This document shows, piece by piece, positions 34,885 through 43,837 of a DNA stretch of 64,000 nucleotides. Source of the DNA: an uncultured Clostridia bacterium (GTDB taxonomy: Bacteria; Bacillota; Clostridia; UMGS1810); NCBI GenBank assembly GCA_934500705.1, contig CAKSTI010000004.1, positions 62,001 to 126,000 of the forward strand, given 5' to 3'. Position numbers and translations under genes: made by a program. Position 1 is the first letter of the stretch, and every line of letters starts with the position of its first letter. The notes beneath the pieces were generated by a model that worked only from the letters and a program-made list of their open reading frames with translations, was not told the origin of the DNA and ran no database searches.

Positions 34885-36650
34885 CAGAATTCCTCCTTTC
34901 CGAAAGCTGAATTAACTTCCTTTTCAAGCTGTTTCATCGTGTTGTCGTATTCTGCGTCGATGTTGTCCTCGTGAACGTATTTAAAGCGTCCTATTTTCTC
35001 TCTTACCGCAAGCGACGCAAGCTTCTCTATCGGCGCATTTTTTGTGAGCGCCTCCGAGCAGAGGTCATAATACGCTAAAATAAGTTTCATCATATACAAC
35101 TGCTTTTTAAGGCTCGTGTATGTGTCAATTTCGTGGAAGGCAAGCTGGTGCAAAAAGTCCTCACGGATTGAGCGTGCCGTTTCCATTTTAAGCCTGTCAC
35201 CGGGTGACAGTGCGTCCATACCGACAAGTTTTACGATTTCTTCGAGCGACGCCTCCTCTTGGAGCAGTCCCATAAGTCTGCCACGCAGTTTCATCCAGTC
35301 CTTATCCACGTTCTCGCTGTACCAGTTGCTGAGAAGGTCAACATAGAGCGAATAACTCGTCAGCCAGTTTATAGCCGGGAAGTGGCGCTTATACGCAAGA
35401 TTTGCGTCCAGTCCCCAGAACACCTTGACAATTCTCAGCGTTGCCTGTGACACAGGCTCAGAGATGTCGCCGCCCGGAGGGCTTACTGCGCCTATTGCAG
35501 AGAGTGCGCCCTCCCTGCCCTCGCTTCCGAGGGAAATTACACGTCCGGCACGCTCGTAGAACTGTGCCAGTCGGCTGCCGAGGTATGCCGGATAGCCTTC
35601 CTCGCCGGGCATTTCTTCTAGTCTGCCCGACATCTCACGCAGAGCCTCCGCCCAACGTGATGTGGAGTCCGCCATAAGTGCCACACTGTAACCCATATCA
35701 CGGAAGTACTCGGCAATGGTAATTCCTGTGTAAATTGACGCCTCACGTGCGGCAACCGGCATATCGGAAGTGTTTGCAATGAGGACTGTTCTCTCCATCA
35801 GCGATCTGCCGGAATGGGGGTCGATAAGCTCAGGAAATTCGTTTAAAACGTCCGTCATCTCGTTTCCACGCTCACCGCAGCCGATGTATACCACAATGTC
35901 TGCCTCAGCCCATTTTGCGAGCTGATGCTGTGTCACTGTCTTTCCGCTGCCGAACGGACCGGGGATTGCCGCAACACCGCCCTTTGCTATGGGGAACATT
36001 GCGTCTACCACACGCTGACCGGTTATGAGCGGTTTGTCGGGCGAGAGCTTTTTGGCATACGGTCTGCCCTTTCGCACCGGCCATTTCTGCATAAGGGTAA
36101 ATTCCCTCACGCCGTCTTTTGTTTCAACGGTATACACGGTATCGGTAACGGTATACTCACCGCCGGAAATGCTCTTAACCGTTCCCACAACTCCGTAGGG
36201 AACCATAATTTTGTGATTTACTATTTCCGTTTCCTTAACTGTGCCCACAATGTCGCCGGCAACCACTTTATCACCGACGGATACGCAGGGGTCAAAGTGC
36301 CATTTTACGTCCCTTTTAAGCGACGGCACTTCAACACCACGTTCGAGGTTGTTGCCGCATATTGCCATAATACCGTCGAGCGGACGCTGAATACCGTCAA
36401 AGATACTGCCTATAATTCCGGGACCGAGTTCAACGCTCAGCGGCTCGTCGGTGGACTCGACATACTCGCCGGTTCCGAGGCCCGATGTTTCCTCATATAC
36501 CTGAATACTTGCCCTGTCGCCGTGCATTTCTATAATTTCGCCGATTAGGCGTTTACTGCTGACACGCACAACGTCGAACATATTTGCGTCACGCATACCC
36601 TCGGCAATAACCAGAGGGCCGCTTACTTTAACTATTGTGCCTTTACTCAT
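34884..36650 (-). CDS. ntpA: V-type ATP synthase catalytic subunit A
   Basis: A 588-residue catalytic subunit with GPFGSGKTVTQHQLAKW (Walker A), GERGNEMTD, and SLGSEGREGALSAIGAVSPPGGDISEPV. It hydrolyses or makes ATP in the cytoplasmic head. The ATG at 36650 has GGAGG upstream within the gap after subunit F. Confidence 0.96.
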   Translation of the reverse strand: MSKGTIVKVSGPLVIAEGMRDANMFDVVRVSSKRLIGEIIEMHGDRASIQVYEETSGLGTGEYVESTDEPLSVELGPGIIGSIFDGIQRPLDGIMAICGNNLERGVEVPSLKRDVKWHFDPCVSVGDKVVAGDIVGTVKETEIVNHKIMVPYGVVGTVKSISGGEYTVTDTVYTVETKDGVREFTLMQKWPVRKGRPYAKKLSPDKPLITGQRVVDAMFPIAKGGVAAIPGPFGSGKTVTQHQLAKWAEADIVVYIGCGERGNEMTDVLNEFPELIDPHSGRSLMERTVLIANTSDMPVAAREASIYTGITIAEYFRDMGYSVALMADSTSRWAEALREMSGRLEEMPGEEGYPAYLGSRLAQFYERAGRVISLGSEGREGALSAIGAVSPPGGDISEPVSQATLRIVKVFWGLDANLAYKRHFPAINWLTSYSLYVDLLSNWYSENVDKDWMKLRGRLMGLLQEEASLEEIVKLVGMDALSPGDRLKMETARSIREDFLHQLAFHEIDTYTSLKKQLYMMKLILAYYDLCSEALTKNAPIEKLASLAVREKIGRFKYVHEDNIDAEYDNTMKQLEKEVNSAFGKEEF

Positions 36651-36661
36651 AATTTTCCTCC

Positions 36662-36973
36662 CTATTTCAGAATATTTGAGCCGACTGCCTTTTCAACCGA
36701 CTTGTTGACCTGCGCCATTCCCTCGCCGGTGTTTGAATTAACACCCGGTATGAGTATTACTGCCGGAATTGGATTGAAACGGTTTTCGTCAATTCTGTCC
36801 GATATTTTTTCCGCCAGCTTTTCTGTGATATAAATTATTCCGTAGCCGCCGTTTACAAGACGGCTGAAAATTTTCTCTGCCTCTGCGGTGTCCTCGGTAG
36901 GGAAAGTGGTCATACCGAGGGCGGCAAAACCGCAAATGCTGTCTTTATCTCCCATTACCGCTATTTTATACAT
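36662..36973 (-). CDS. ntpG: V-type ATP synthase subunit F
   Basis: A 103-residue protein, the normal size of the F (NtpG) subunit, beginning MYKIAVMGDKDSICGFAALG and containing YGIIYITEKLAEKI. It binds D in the central stalk. The frame is open upstream, but ATG 36973 fits the family and overlaps the end of subunit C by eight bases. Confidence 0.93.
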   Translation of the reverse strand: MYKIAVMGDKDSICGFAALGMTTFPTEDTAEAEKIFSRLVNGGYGIIYITEKLAEKISDRIDENRFNPIPAVILIPGVNSNTGEGMAQVNKSVEKAVGSNILK

Positions 36974-37925
36974 AAAGCTCACGCAACCTTTCCGCCGCAC
37001 CGTTCTTGTCAAGTCGGGCGTGAACGGCGCTGAGTGCAATTCTCAGGTTTTTAAGTTCGGTTTCCTTTGCAAGATAGTACGATATAATCGGCTCAGGACC
37101 AAAGCTGACTGTTTTGGATACATCAAGCATCTGTTTTACGTAATTGTCACTCATTTTTTCAAACTCCGTAACCGACTTTGCGGCATACGGCGCAAGTGAC
37201 GAAAATCTGCCGTTTTCGATGTATGAAACCACGTGTTCATAGCCTTTGAGCGCCGCCCGTTTAAGCTCGGACGGGTCAACGTCATCACATTCGGCAAAGG
37301 CGTAATCATAGAGATTTTCCGCCGCATTCACCCTCGCCATTCTGAGCGCTGTCTTAATGTCGGTAAGCGCTGCGGCCGTGTTTGCAAGTTCCTTTGCAAA
37401 TCCGTCCGATGCCATATCGAGTGACGCCTCTATTGAGCAGCGGTCGGCATACATATCGAAAAGCTGACCGTTCATCGTAGACGACAGAAGCTCATATCCG
37501 CTCTGAGCCGCCTTTGCAATCCACGGGGGAAGGTCGTAATTTCTGTTTTCAACCTTTTCACACAGCTCTCCGATTTCGATAAGGCTCGGACTGATGCAGA
37601 AGTTTTTGGCATCTGCACCGGTAAACATTGCCTTGGTTGCCGCCTTTAAGTTGTGAAAGTCATTTTTTACAATCAAAAAATCAAACTCGTGCTCCGTCGG
37701 CGCAATCTCCCTCACGTAGTCCCAGGTGTCCTGCATATAACCGCCGAGCGCCTCCAACGGGTCGGCTGTGCTTTCGAGAGCAGAAAAACCCTTGTCCGCC
37801 GCCATACGCTTAGCCTCGTCAAATGTCGGCGACGAAAGAATACGCTCAAAAAATCCTTTGTCCAAAAGTCTTGTCTCCATAGCACGGATATTTGCGGTGG
37901 CATAAGCATACTTAGTATCTTTCAT
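36966..37925 (-). CDS. ntpC: V-type ATP synthase subunit C
   Basis: A 319-residue all-helical subunit beginning MKDTKYAYATANIRAMETRLL that joins the central stalk to the K ring. ATG 37925 is chosen because GGGAGG sits six bases before it; a TTG at 37946 in the same frame would overlap the E gene end. The function as socket subunit follows from family and operon position. Confidence 0.92.
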   Translation of the reverse strand: MKDTKYAYATANIRAMETRLLDKGFFERILSSPTFDEAKRMAADKGFSALESTADPLEALGGYMQDTWDYVREIAPTEHEFDFLIVKNDFHNLKAATKAMFTGADAKNFCISPSLIEIGELCEKVENRNYDLPPWIAKAAQSGYELLSSTMNGQLFDMYADRCSIEASLDMASDGFAKELANTAAALTDIKTALRMARVNAAENLYDYAFAECDDVDPSELKRAALKGYEHVVSYIENGRFSSLAPYAAKSVTEFEKMSDNYVKQMLDVSKTVSFGPEPIISYYLAKETELKNLRIALSAVHARLDKNGAAERLRELYV

Positions 37926-37938
37926 AAGCCGCCTCCCG

Positions 37939-38532
37939 TTAATCAAATTCTTTAAAGAGTATATCTCTTATTTCGTCACGTTTTTCACCTATGAGCGCAC
38001 CGAATGAGCAGTTTTCCTCAATTCCGCCGTAGCGTATGATAACCCCGCTGTCAATCTTTGCGCTTTCATCGGCAAGAGAAACGCTCGCATTTTTTTCCTT
38101 TAACTTTTTGTTAAGCGACTCCATAAACCCGTCGGGCACTGCCGCTCTGTCACGCTCGTTCATTAAAAGCTCGCCTTCGCCGTCGTGGTGTGAGTACTTG
38201 ATAACAAGTGTTTCAACAGCTTTAAAGTACTCGTCACTGTCCATATTTTTAAGGCTATGTGCGGCGGTATCAACGGCGTTATTTATTATGTTAAGTTTTT
38301 CGGTGAGCAAGCGGTTCTTCTCATAAAGTGCGCAGCTGCTCTTTGAATTTTCCGAAAGCTGCGCCGTTTTTTTTGCAGCATCGGCAAGAATTTTTTCCGC
38401 CTCGGAGCGTGCGCTGCTTATTATTTCGTCAGTCATCTTTTGCGTTTCGGCATTTTGTGCGCTGACGTATTCTTTTATTTCGGCAGCATTGTCGGAGTCA
38501 ATTTTACTTAAAATTTCTTTAAGACCGTCCAT
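37939..38532 (-). CDS. ntpE: V-type ATP synthase subunit E
   Basis: A 197-residue peripheral-stalk subunit starting MDGLKEILSKIDSDNAAEIK. The first half is a long Glu/Lys/Ala coiled coil and the second a globular domain. AAGGAGG precedes ATG 38532 by six bases; the longer open frame to 38610 is without a ribosome binding site. Confidence 0.9.
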   Translation of the reverse strand: MDGLKEILSKIDSDNAAEIKEYVSAQNAETQKMTDEIISSARSEAEKILADAAKKTAQLSENSKSSCALYEKNRLLTEKLNIINNAVDTAAHSLKNMDSDEYFKAVETLVIKYSHHDGEGELLMNERDRAAVPDGFMESLNKKLKEKNASVSLADESAKIDSGVIIRYGGIEENCSFGALIGEKRDEIRDILFKEFD

Positions 38533-38551
38533 TTTAACCTCCTTGCAGAGC

Positions 38552-39022
38552 TTAGATATTGTATATGATAAGGATTGAAATGAGCAGTGCAAGAATTGCA
38601 TATGTTTCAACCATTGCCGCCATAATTATTGCCTTTCCGCTTTCGTCAGGCTTTTTGGCAACAATGCCGACGCCTGCCGCTGCGGCTCTGCCCTGTGCAA
38701 TTCCGGAGAAAAGTCCGCCGAATGCAATCGGGAGCGACGCTGCAAAGTACATAATTCCCTGTGATATGTCAATGCTCTGCGCACCTGCGCCGAGAACACC
38801 TATCCTGCTGAGAAGCAGCACGGCAACAAGAAGTCCGTAAAGACCCTGCGTACCGGGGAGCAGCTGCAATATAAGGGTTTTGCTGAACTTTGACGGGTCA
38901 TTGCTCACAAGTCCCGCTGCCGCCTCGCCGACAAGTCCTACGCCCTTGGCACTTCCTATGCCGGCAAAGAGTGCCGCAAATGCCGCTCCGAGTATTGCTA
39001 ATGCCAAACCTAAGTTATTCAT
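38552..39022 (-). CDS. ntpK: V-type ATP synthase subunit K, Na+-type rotor
   Basis: A 156-residue proteolipid with four membrane helices, two repeats of the hairpin, as in Enterococcus hirae NtpK. The residues known to hold Na+ there are present: Leu55-Pro-Gly-Thr58-Gln59, Gln110 in SGIAQG and Glu139 in MVET. The ring therefore probably carries Na+ rather than H+. ATG 39022 has AAGGAG seven bases upstream and overlaps the end of subunit I by eight bases. Confidence 0.95.
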   Translation of the reverse strand: MNNLGLALAILGAAFAALFAGIGSAKGVGLVGEAAAGLVSNDPSKFSKTLILQLLPGTQGLYGLLVAVLLLSRIGVLGAGAQSIDISQGIMYFAASLPIAFGGLFSGIAQGRAAAAGVGIVAKKPDESGKAIIMAAMVETYAILALLISILIIYNI

Positions 39023-41003
39023 AAATATTCTCCTTTTCAAATTTAATATATTTTGTATCTGCTTTAAGCGGTGCAAATGCTCTGCCTCCGCCTTCATAGA
39101 ACTTTGAAAACAGCTCCACAAATTGGAGTCTGTCCGAATGAACATACGCACCAAGCAGGTTTATGCCCATATTTGCCGTGTGACCGATAACTCCGACCAC
39201 AATCAGCATTACTGCCTTTATAACAGTGTTTTGCGGCATAGTCGCAATCAGGTTTATAACGCCTGCGATACTTCCGGTTGCAAGTCCGAGAGCAAGAAGT
39301 CTGGAATACGAGAGTATGTCACTAAGATACCCTGTTGCCACGTTATACAGTCCGTACAGTCCGCCAAAGAAGCGCATAAACACGTTTCTGCCGCTGCGCC
39401 CCGACGTGAGCAAAATGCTCACCGCACCGATTATCGCAAGGTATTTGCCCACCGATATAAAGGCGGCAGGTACGCTTGTGAGAATTGACGCCGCAACCGG
39501 TGCAACACCGAGGATTGTCACATAAATCGGCACAACCTCGCACACCGCATCGAGCTTTCTCCCCTCAGACCACAGCATCTTAAAGTTGACCGCAAGACCG
39601 AGAAACAGATGCGCTATACCGAGCGCAAAGCTGAAAAGCAAGAGCTTTATCGGGTCGTTTAGCGGTTCAAACCACAGCGCCGTTGTCTTTATGGTAACGC
39701 CAAAGAAGTTTGAGGCTATTACCTGCGGCAAATCGCCGAACCAACTGCCGAACAGCGCACCCCAAAAGAGTGTTGATATTCCGCAGTATCGAAACATTCT
39801 CAGGCTTCGTCTGAGAGTTCCCTCGACGCTGAACCTTTTAAGAACTACCGTTGTGCCTATAAGCATCAAAAGTCCGTACCCGGCATCTGAGAGCATCATT
39901 CCGAAAAACAGATAATAGAAAAATGCCATAACCGAGCTTGGGTCAACATCTCGCTTATTCGGCAGAGCGTACATTTCCGTTATTCCCTCAACAGGCTGAG
40001 AAAACTTGCCGTTTTCGAGCAGTACGGGTGTGTCCTCGTCCTCTGACGGCTCGCTTACGCTGATTGCCACGGTATATTTGCTGTCAAACTCTCTTATAAG
40101 GCCTCCCGTGTACTTTTGCGGAATATAGCCTGTAATTATCACGGTGCTGTCCGTCATAGCAAGCCGATTGATTGCACCGTACTTGTCCCTGCGCATCACG
40201 AGGTAATCAAGCAAAAACTTAATGTCGTCACGGCTCTTTGCAAAGGATTTGATTTTGTTTTCATACTCCTCGCTTTTTTTGCCGTTTTGCTCAATTTGGA
40301 GTTTTTGCGCTGCGATAATCTGCGATGCTGTTTTGTTTTCTTCACGGTTTAACGGTACAAAGCCGCCGTCACGCAGAACATTAAGCACAACGTCTGCACT
40401 GTCCTTATGGCAAACAACCGCAAGGCAGGTCTGCTCTTTTCTCTGCGAATAGATATTCACGCAAACCGGAATTTCTCCGTTTTCACCATTCATAAGCTCA
40501 CGGACAAATTCGTCCGTGACAGACTGCGGAAATGTTCCTATGAAAGCCCTTGTTGCCGCCGTGCCTTTAAATCCGAGTGCCAGGTTCATATTCTCCCAAG
40601 GGGAGAGCACGTCAATCTCCGTCTGAGCCTTTGCACTCAGAGAGGACAGCTCGTTAATCTTCTTTGAGCAGTCCAAAATGGAAAGGCAGTCTGCAAGTGT
40701 TTTGTACGCTGTTTCGGCCGCCTTTGCAAACTCGTGCGTGGTCATTTTCTTTCTGCCGTTCAGCATTTCGGTTACAGGTTCTTTATAGCCTGTATACTTA
40801 TTAAGCACTTCCAGTGCGGAAACTGCCGAGGAAATGTTTCTTTCAAGGCGGTTTACGCTCGAACTTGTATTGATCTTAACAAGTCTGTCGTCGCTGACAT
40901 CGGTAAGCTCAACAACGCCCCGTCTTTGCAAACGTTCGACGATACTTCGGCTGTCACGCAGAAGTGCCGCTATTTCAATTTTACACATATGGAGCTTTGC
41001 CAT
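39015..41003 (-). CDS. ntpI: V-type ATP synthase subunit I
   Basis: A 662-residue stator subunit. The N-terminal 340 residues are soluble and helical, with a peripheral-stalk binding lobe. The C-terminal half has about seven to eight membrane helices, including FYYLFFGMMLSDAGYGLLM and SYSRLLALGLATGSIAGVIN; the arginine in SRLLALGLA is the conserved residue facing the K ring. It forms the ion path with K. Confidence 0.95.
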   Translation of the reverse strand: MAKLHMCKIEIAALLRDSRSIVERLQRRGVVELTDVSDDRLVKINTSSSVNRLERNISSAVSALEVLNKYTGYKEPVTEMLNGRKKMTTHEFAKAAETAYKTLADCLSILDCSKKINELSSLSAKAQTEIDVLSPWENMNLALGFKGTAATRAFIGTFPQSVTDEFVRELMNGENGEIPVCVNIYSQRKEQTCLAVVCHKDSADVVLNVLRDGGFVPLNREENKTASQIIAAQKLQIEQNGKKSEEYENKIKSFAKSRDDIKFLLDYLVMRRDKYGAINRLAMTDSTVIITGYIPQKYTGGLIREFDSKYTVAISVSEPSEDEDTPVLLENGKFSQPVEGITEMYALPNKRDVDPSSVMAFFYYLFFGMMLSDAGYGLLMLIGTTVVLKRFSVEGTLRRSLRMFRYCGISTLFWGALFGSWFGDLPQVIASNFFGVTIKTTALWFEPLNDPIKLLLFSFALGIAHLFLGLAVNFKMLWSEGRKLDAVCEVVPIYVTILGVAPVAASILTSVPAAFISVGKYLAIIGAVSILLTSGRSGRNVFMRFFGGLYGLYNVATGYLSDILSYSRLLALGLATGSIAGVINLIATMPQNTVIKAVMLIVVGVIGHTANMGINLLGAYVHSDRLQFVELFSKFYEGGGRAFAPLKADTKYIKFEKENIYE

Positions 41004-41018
41004 ACATTCACCACCCTT

Positions 41019-41336
41019 CTACCGAAACAAGATTTCTCTTGTCACCTCAAGCGCTTTTTTCTGCACTGCATCGGCGCCTTTTGCAAGCTCGCCGCACTTT
41101 TTCTTTGCCGAGCTTTCAGCCTGTTTAAAGGCTCTGTCATTCTCGCTCTTGGCATCGTCCAACATCTTTTGTGCGTCTTTATGCGCCGCATCTACTATCT
41201 GCTGTGCGGTTTTGCGTGCCTGTTCAAGTCTTACTTCCCTCTGCAATGCTGAATTCTTCTGTGCCTCGGCAAACCTTGCCTTGCACTCATTTTCCTTTGC
41301 AATGATTTGTTCCACTGCGTTATCTGCCACATTCAT
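41019..41336 (-). CDS. V-type ATP synthase subunit G/H (peripheral stalk)
   Basis: A 105-residue, strongly charged, Ala/Glu/Lys-rich coiled-coil protein (MNVADNAVEQIIAKENECK...), first in the operon, as the AhaH/NtpF-type stalk subunit usually is. It pairs with E to hold the head still. ATG 41336 is preceded by GGGGGG four bases upstream; a hairpin CCCGAAGGG covers this site. Confidence 0.85.
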   Translation of the reverse strand: MNVADNAVEQIIAKENECKARFAEAQKNSALQREVRLEQARKTAQQIVDAAHKDAQKMLDDAKSENDRAFKQAESSAKKKCGELAKGADAVQKKALEVTREILFR

Positions 41337-41470
41337 ACCCCCCTTCGGGAAAATAACTGAAATATGCAAAATGGGAGCTATGCCCTTCAGTCAGCTAGCT
41401 CCCCTTTTTTACACTTTTATTCCGTTTTATATTGTCCAAAATCAAAATACGTTATACAGTATCTTGAATT
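41337..41470 (-). ncRNA. Structured 5' leader of the V-ATPase operon, candidate Na+-responsive riboswitch
   Basis: The transcript from about 41470 carries a hairpin GGGAGCTA/TAGCTCCC (41373-41380 with 41396-41403). Its loop contains ACTGAA, which can pair with TTCAGT at about 41357-41362 downstream, giving a pseudoknot. A further hairpin CCCGAAGGGG overlaps the ribosome binding site. The A-run lies before rather than after the hairpin in the sense of transcription, so it is not a terminator for this operon. Na+-sensing DUF1646-type riboswitches are known ahead of such operons; whether this RNA belongs to that class was not tested. Confidence 0.5.
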
Positions 41471-41476
41471 GTTAGT

Positions 41477-41505
41477 ATTATATCACCCGTTTTTTTTTAT
41501 GTCAA
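41477..41505 (-). promoter_or_regulatory. Promoter of the V-ATPase operon
   Basis: Perfect TTGACA (41500-41505) and TATAAT (41477-41482) on the minus strand with exactly 17 bases between, about 140 bases before the first start codon. Confidence 0.9.
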
Positions 41506-41634
41506 TACCTTTTTGGAATTTTTTGGGCGTTTTCGACCATTATTTGAAAATTGTCTGTATAATTTTTAAAAATGTGACCACAATAACTGTTGCATAGCAG
41601 ATGCAAACTTTTAATATTGAAAGGAAGTAACACA

Positions 41635-41757
41635 ATGTCAGAAAATCAGAACAATCAGAAGAACAACCAGAACAATCAGAAGAACAATCAGAAGAACAAT
41701 CAGAACAATAACCAAAAAAACAAAAATAACGAACAAAACAACAACCGAAACTTCTAA
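41635..41757 (+). CDS. Asn/Gln-rich 40-residue microprotein
   Basis: ATG 41635 is preceded by GAAAGGAAG with good spacing, and the frame runs 40 codons to TAA, followed by its own terminator. The product is almost only Asn, Gln and Lys, with repeated units like NNQKNNQ, and short MSE and RNF ends. A TATAAT at 41558-41563 may be its -10 box. Function unknown; low-complexity peptides of this kind in spore formers are sometimes spore- or surface-linked, but nothing here proves that. Confidence 0.6.
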   Translation: MSENQNNQKNNQNNQKNNQKNNQNNNQKNKNNEQNNNRNF

Positions 41758-41774
41758 AAACCCGAAAAACTCAA

Positions 41775-41808
41775 AAAGCACAGGCGCTTTTGCCTGTGCT
41801 TTTTGACG
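41775..41808 (+). terminator. Terminator after the Asn/Gln-rich microprotein
   Basis: AAAAAGCACAGGC and GCCTGTGCTTTTT form a perfect 13-base stem around GCTTTT. It can also end the alcohol dehydrogenase transcript coming from the right. Confidence 0.9.
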
Positions 41809-41815
41809 TTTAAAA

Positions 41816-42964
41816 TTAAAGAAGTGATTTATAAAGTTCTTTAATCTCCTCAACGCTTGTATCTCTCGGATTTCCGGGACGGCAAGCGTCGTCAAATGCG
41901 GACTGCGAAAGGAAGTCAAGGTCTTCTTCCTTAACAATTTCTTTGAGGTTTGCAGGAATACCTACATCGGCGGACAACTTTTTAACCGCATCAACGGCAG
42001 CCTTTCTGTATTCCTCCTGAGTCATATTCTCCGTACCCTCAACGCCCATTGCCTTTGCAATGTACTTGTACTTTTCACCCGTTGCCGGAGCGTTATACTC
42101 CATAACCGTAGGCAGAATTATAGCGTTTGCAACGCCGTGCGGTGTATTGTAGAGTGCGCCGAGAGGGTGAGCCATTGAGTGAACAATACCCAGACCTACG
42201 TTGGAAAATCCCATTCCGGCAATGTACTGACCGAGAGCCATTTTCTCTCTGCCGACCGGTGTGTTTTCAACAGCACCCCTCAAATTTTCGGAAATAATTT
42301 CAATAGCCTTCAAGTGGAACATATCCGAAAGATCCCAAGCACCTTTTGTGATGTATCCCTCTATTGCGTGTGTGAGTGCGTCCATACCGGTTGCGGCGGT
42401 AAGACCCTTAGGCATACTCGACATCATATCGGGGTCTACAACGGCAACTACCGGAATATCGTGCACGTCAACGCACACCATCTTGCGGTTTTTCTCCTCA
42501 TCTGTTATAACATAGTTAATGGTAACTTCTGCCGCTGTTCCTGCCGTTGTGGGAACTGCGATAATGGGCACGCAGGGCTTTTTGGTCGGTGCAACACCTT
42601 CAAGACTTCTTACGTCTGCGAAATCGGGGTTGGTAATGATAATGCCCACAGCCTTGGCCGTATCCATAGAGGAGCCGCCGCCGATTGCAACAATGCAGTC
42701 CGCTCCGAACGCCTTAAACGCCTCAACGCCCGCCTTTACGTTTGAAATGGTCGGGTTTGCCTGAATTTGAGAAAAAATCGTGTACTCAATTCCTGCCTTG
42801 TCCAAAACGTCTGTAACCTTTTTTGAAACACCAAACTTTATAAGGTCGGGGTCAGATGCCACAAAAACCTTTTTAAAACCTCTTGCCTTAATCTCGTCGG
42901 GAATTGAATTAACAGCTCCCGCACCGTGATACGATGTTTCGTTCAATACAAATCTGTTTGCCAT
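41816..42964 (-). CDS. Iron-containing alcohol dehydrogenase
   Basis: A 382-residue group III alcohol dehydrogenase that reduces an aldehyde or oxidises an alcohol with NAD(P). GGGSSMDTAKAVG (about 95-107) binds the coenzyme; GMDALTHAIEGY and GIVHSMAHPLGALYNTPHG carry the metal-binding His residues. It resembles lactaldehyde/1,2-propanediol and butanol dehydrogenases. ATG 42964 is preferred to 42973 because only the former leaves space after AGGAG. It is monocistronic. Confidence 0.9.
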   Translation of the reverse strand: MANRFVLNETSYHGAGAVNSIPDEIKARGFKKVFVASDPDLIKFGVSKKVTDVLDKAGIEYTIFSQIQANPTISNVKAGVEAFKAFGADCIVAIGGGSSMDTAKAVGIIITNPDFADVRSLEGVAPTKKPCVPIIAVPTTAGTAAEVTINYVITDEEKNRKMVCVDVHDIPVVAVVDPDMMSSMPKGLTAATGMDALTHAIEGYITKGAWDLSDMFHLKAIEIISENLRGAVENTPVGREKMALGQYIAGMGFSNVGLGIVHSMAHPLGALYNTPHGVANAIILPTVMEYNAPATGEKYKYIAKAMGVEGTENMTQEEYRKAAVDAVKKLSADVGIPANLKEIVKEEDLDFLSQSAFDDACRPGNPRDTSVEEIKELYKSLL

Positions 42965-43132
42965 TTTCTCCATCTCCTGTCTTAACTTTTTTCAAATTAG
43001 TATAAATTTCCTATACTCAACGTTATTCTACAACATAATTGTGAAATTTTCAAGTACAAATTGTAAATTTATTGTTGCAATATTAAGGAAAATGTGGTTT
43101 AATATTTATATTATGTTACGGAGGACACACAG

Positions 43133-43822
43133 ATGCTTGGAATAATCGGGGCAATGGACATTGAAGTTGCCGAAATAAAAAACATTATGGAAAACGCCGA
43201 AAAACAAATTATCAGCGGTTTGGAATTTGTATGCGGAGAATTTTCGGGCAGAAAAGTTGTCGTTGCAAAATGCGGACCCGGCAAAGTTAATGCCGCACTG
43301 TGCGCACAGACAATGATACTTGAATACTCGCCCGATGGAATTGTAAACACGGGTGTTGCGGGCGGACTTGACGAAAGACTCGGCATTGCCGACATAGCAA
43401 TAGCGGACAGTGTTGTTCAGCACGACTGTGACACAACCGTCTTCGGAGAACCGTTGGGATACATCTCGAAAATAGAGAAAGTCAAAATTGAATGTGACAC
43501 GAAAATTGTCGGAACGCTTCAAAATATTGCATCATCGCTAAATGACACAAATTTCTTGGTAGGAACAGTTGCAACCGGTGATCAATTTGTATACGAAAAA
43601 AAGAAAAAAGAAAGTATAGCTCAGACTTTCGATGCAATAGCCTGCGAAATGGAGGGAGGAGCTATCGGTCACGTGTGTTTCGCAAATAATGTGCGCTTCG
43701 GCGTTCTGCGTGTAATATCCGACAATGCGGATGGCAGTTCCAATATGGATTATTCACAGTTTATACGCATTGCTGCACAAAAAAGCACCAATATAATGAA
43801 GCAATTCATAAGAATTTATTAA
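43133..43822 (+). CDS. mtnN: 5'-Methylthioadenosine/S-adenosylhomocysteine nucleosidase
   Basis: A 229-residue MTA/SAH nucleosidase that cuts adenine from methylthioadenosine and S-adenosylhomocysteine. IIGAMDIEV holds the first catalytic Glu-type site, NTGVAGGLDERL binds phosphate-like ligands, and CEMEGGAIGHVC plus RVISDNAD carry the Glu and catalytic Asp. Upstream, TTGCAA and TTTAAT (43074-43102) make a likely promoter. It is followed by an SGNH hydrolase gene after 15 bases. Confidence 0.93.
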   Translation: MLGIIGAMDIEVAEIKNIMENAEKQIISGLEFVCGEFSGRKVVVAKCGPGKVNAALCAQTMILEYSPDGIVNTGVAGGLDERLGIADIAIADSVVQHDCDTTVFGEPLGYISKIEKVKIECDTKIVGTLQNIASSLNDTNFLVGTVATGDQFVYEKKKKESIAQTFDAIACEMEGGAIGHVCFANNVRFGVLRVISDNADGSSNMDYSQFIRIAAQKSTNIMKQFIRIY

Positions 43823-43837
43823 GTGGAGGTATATATT

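Noticed and set aside
41373..41408. A plus-strand rho-independent terminator (hairpin plus six T)
   Set aside because: No plus-strand gene precedes it; on the minus strand it lies in the V-ATPase leader with the T-run on the wrong side.
41635..41757. A CRISPR-like or simple repeat array
   Set aside because: The repetition is codon-like (AAC/CAG/AAG), lacks spacers, and has start, stop and ribosome binding site of a gene.
41638..41937. A minus-strand hydrophobic protein rich in Leu/Ile/Val
   Set aside because: It is the complement of the Asn/Gln-rich repeat, runs over a terminator and the end of the alcohol dehydrogenase, and has no ribosome binding site.
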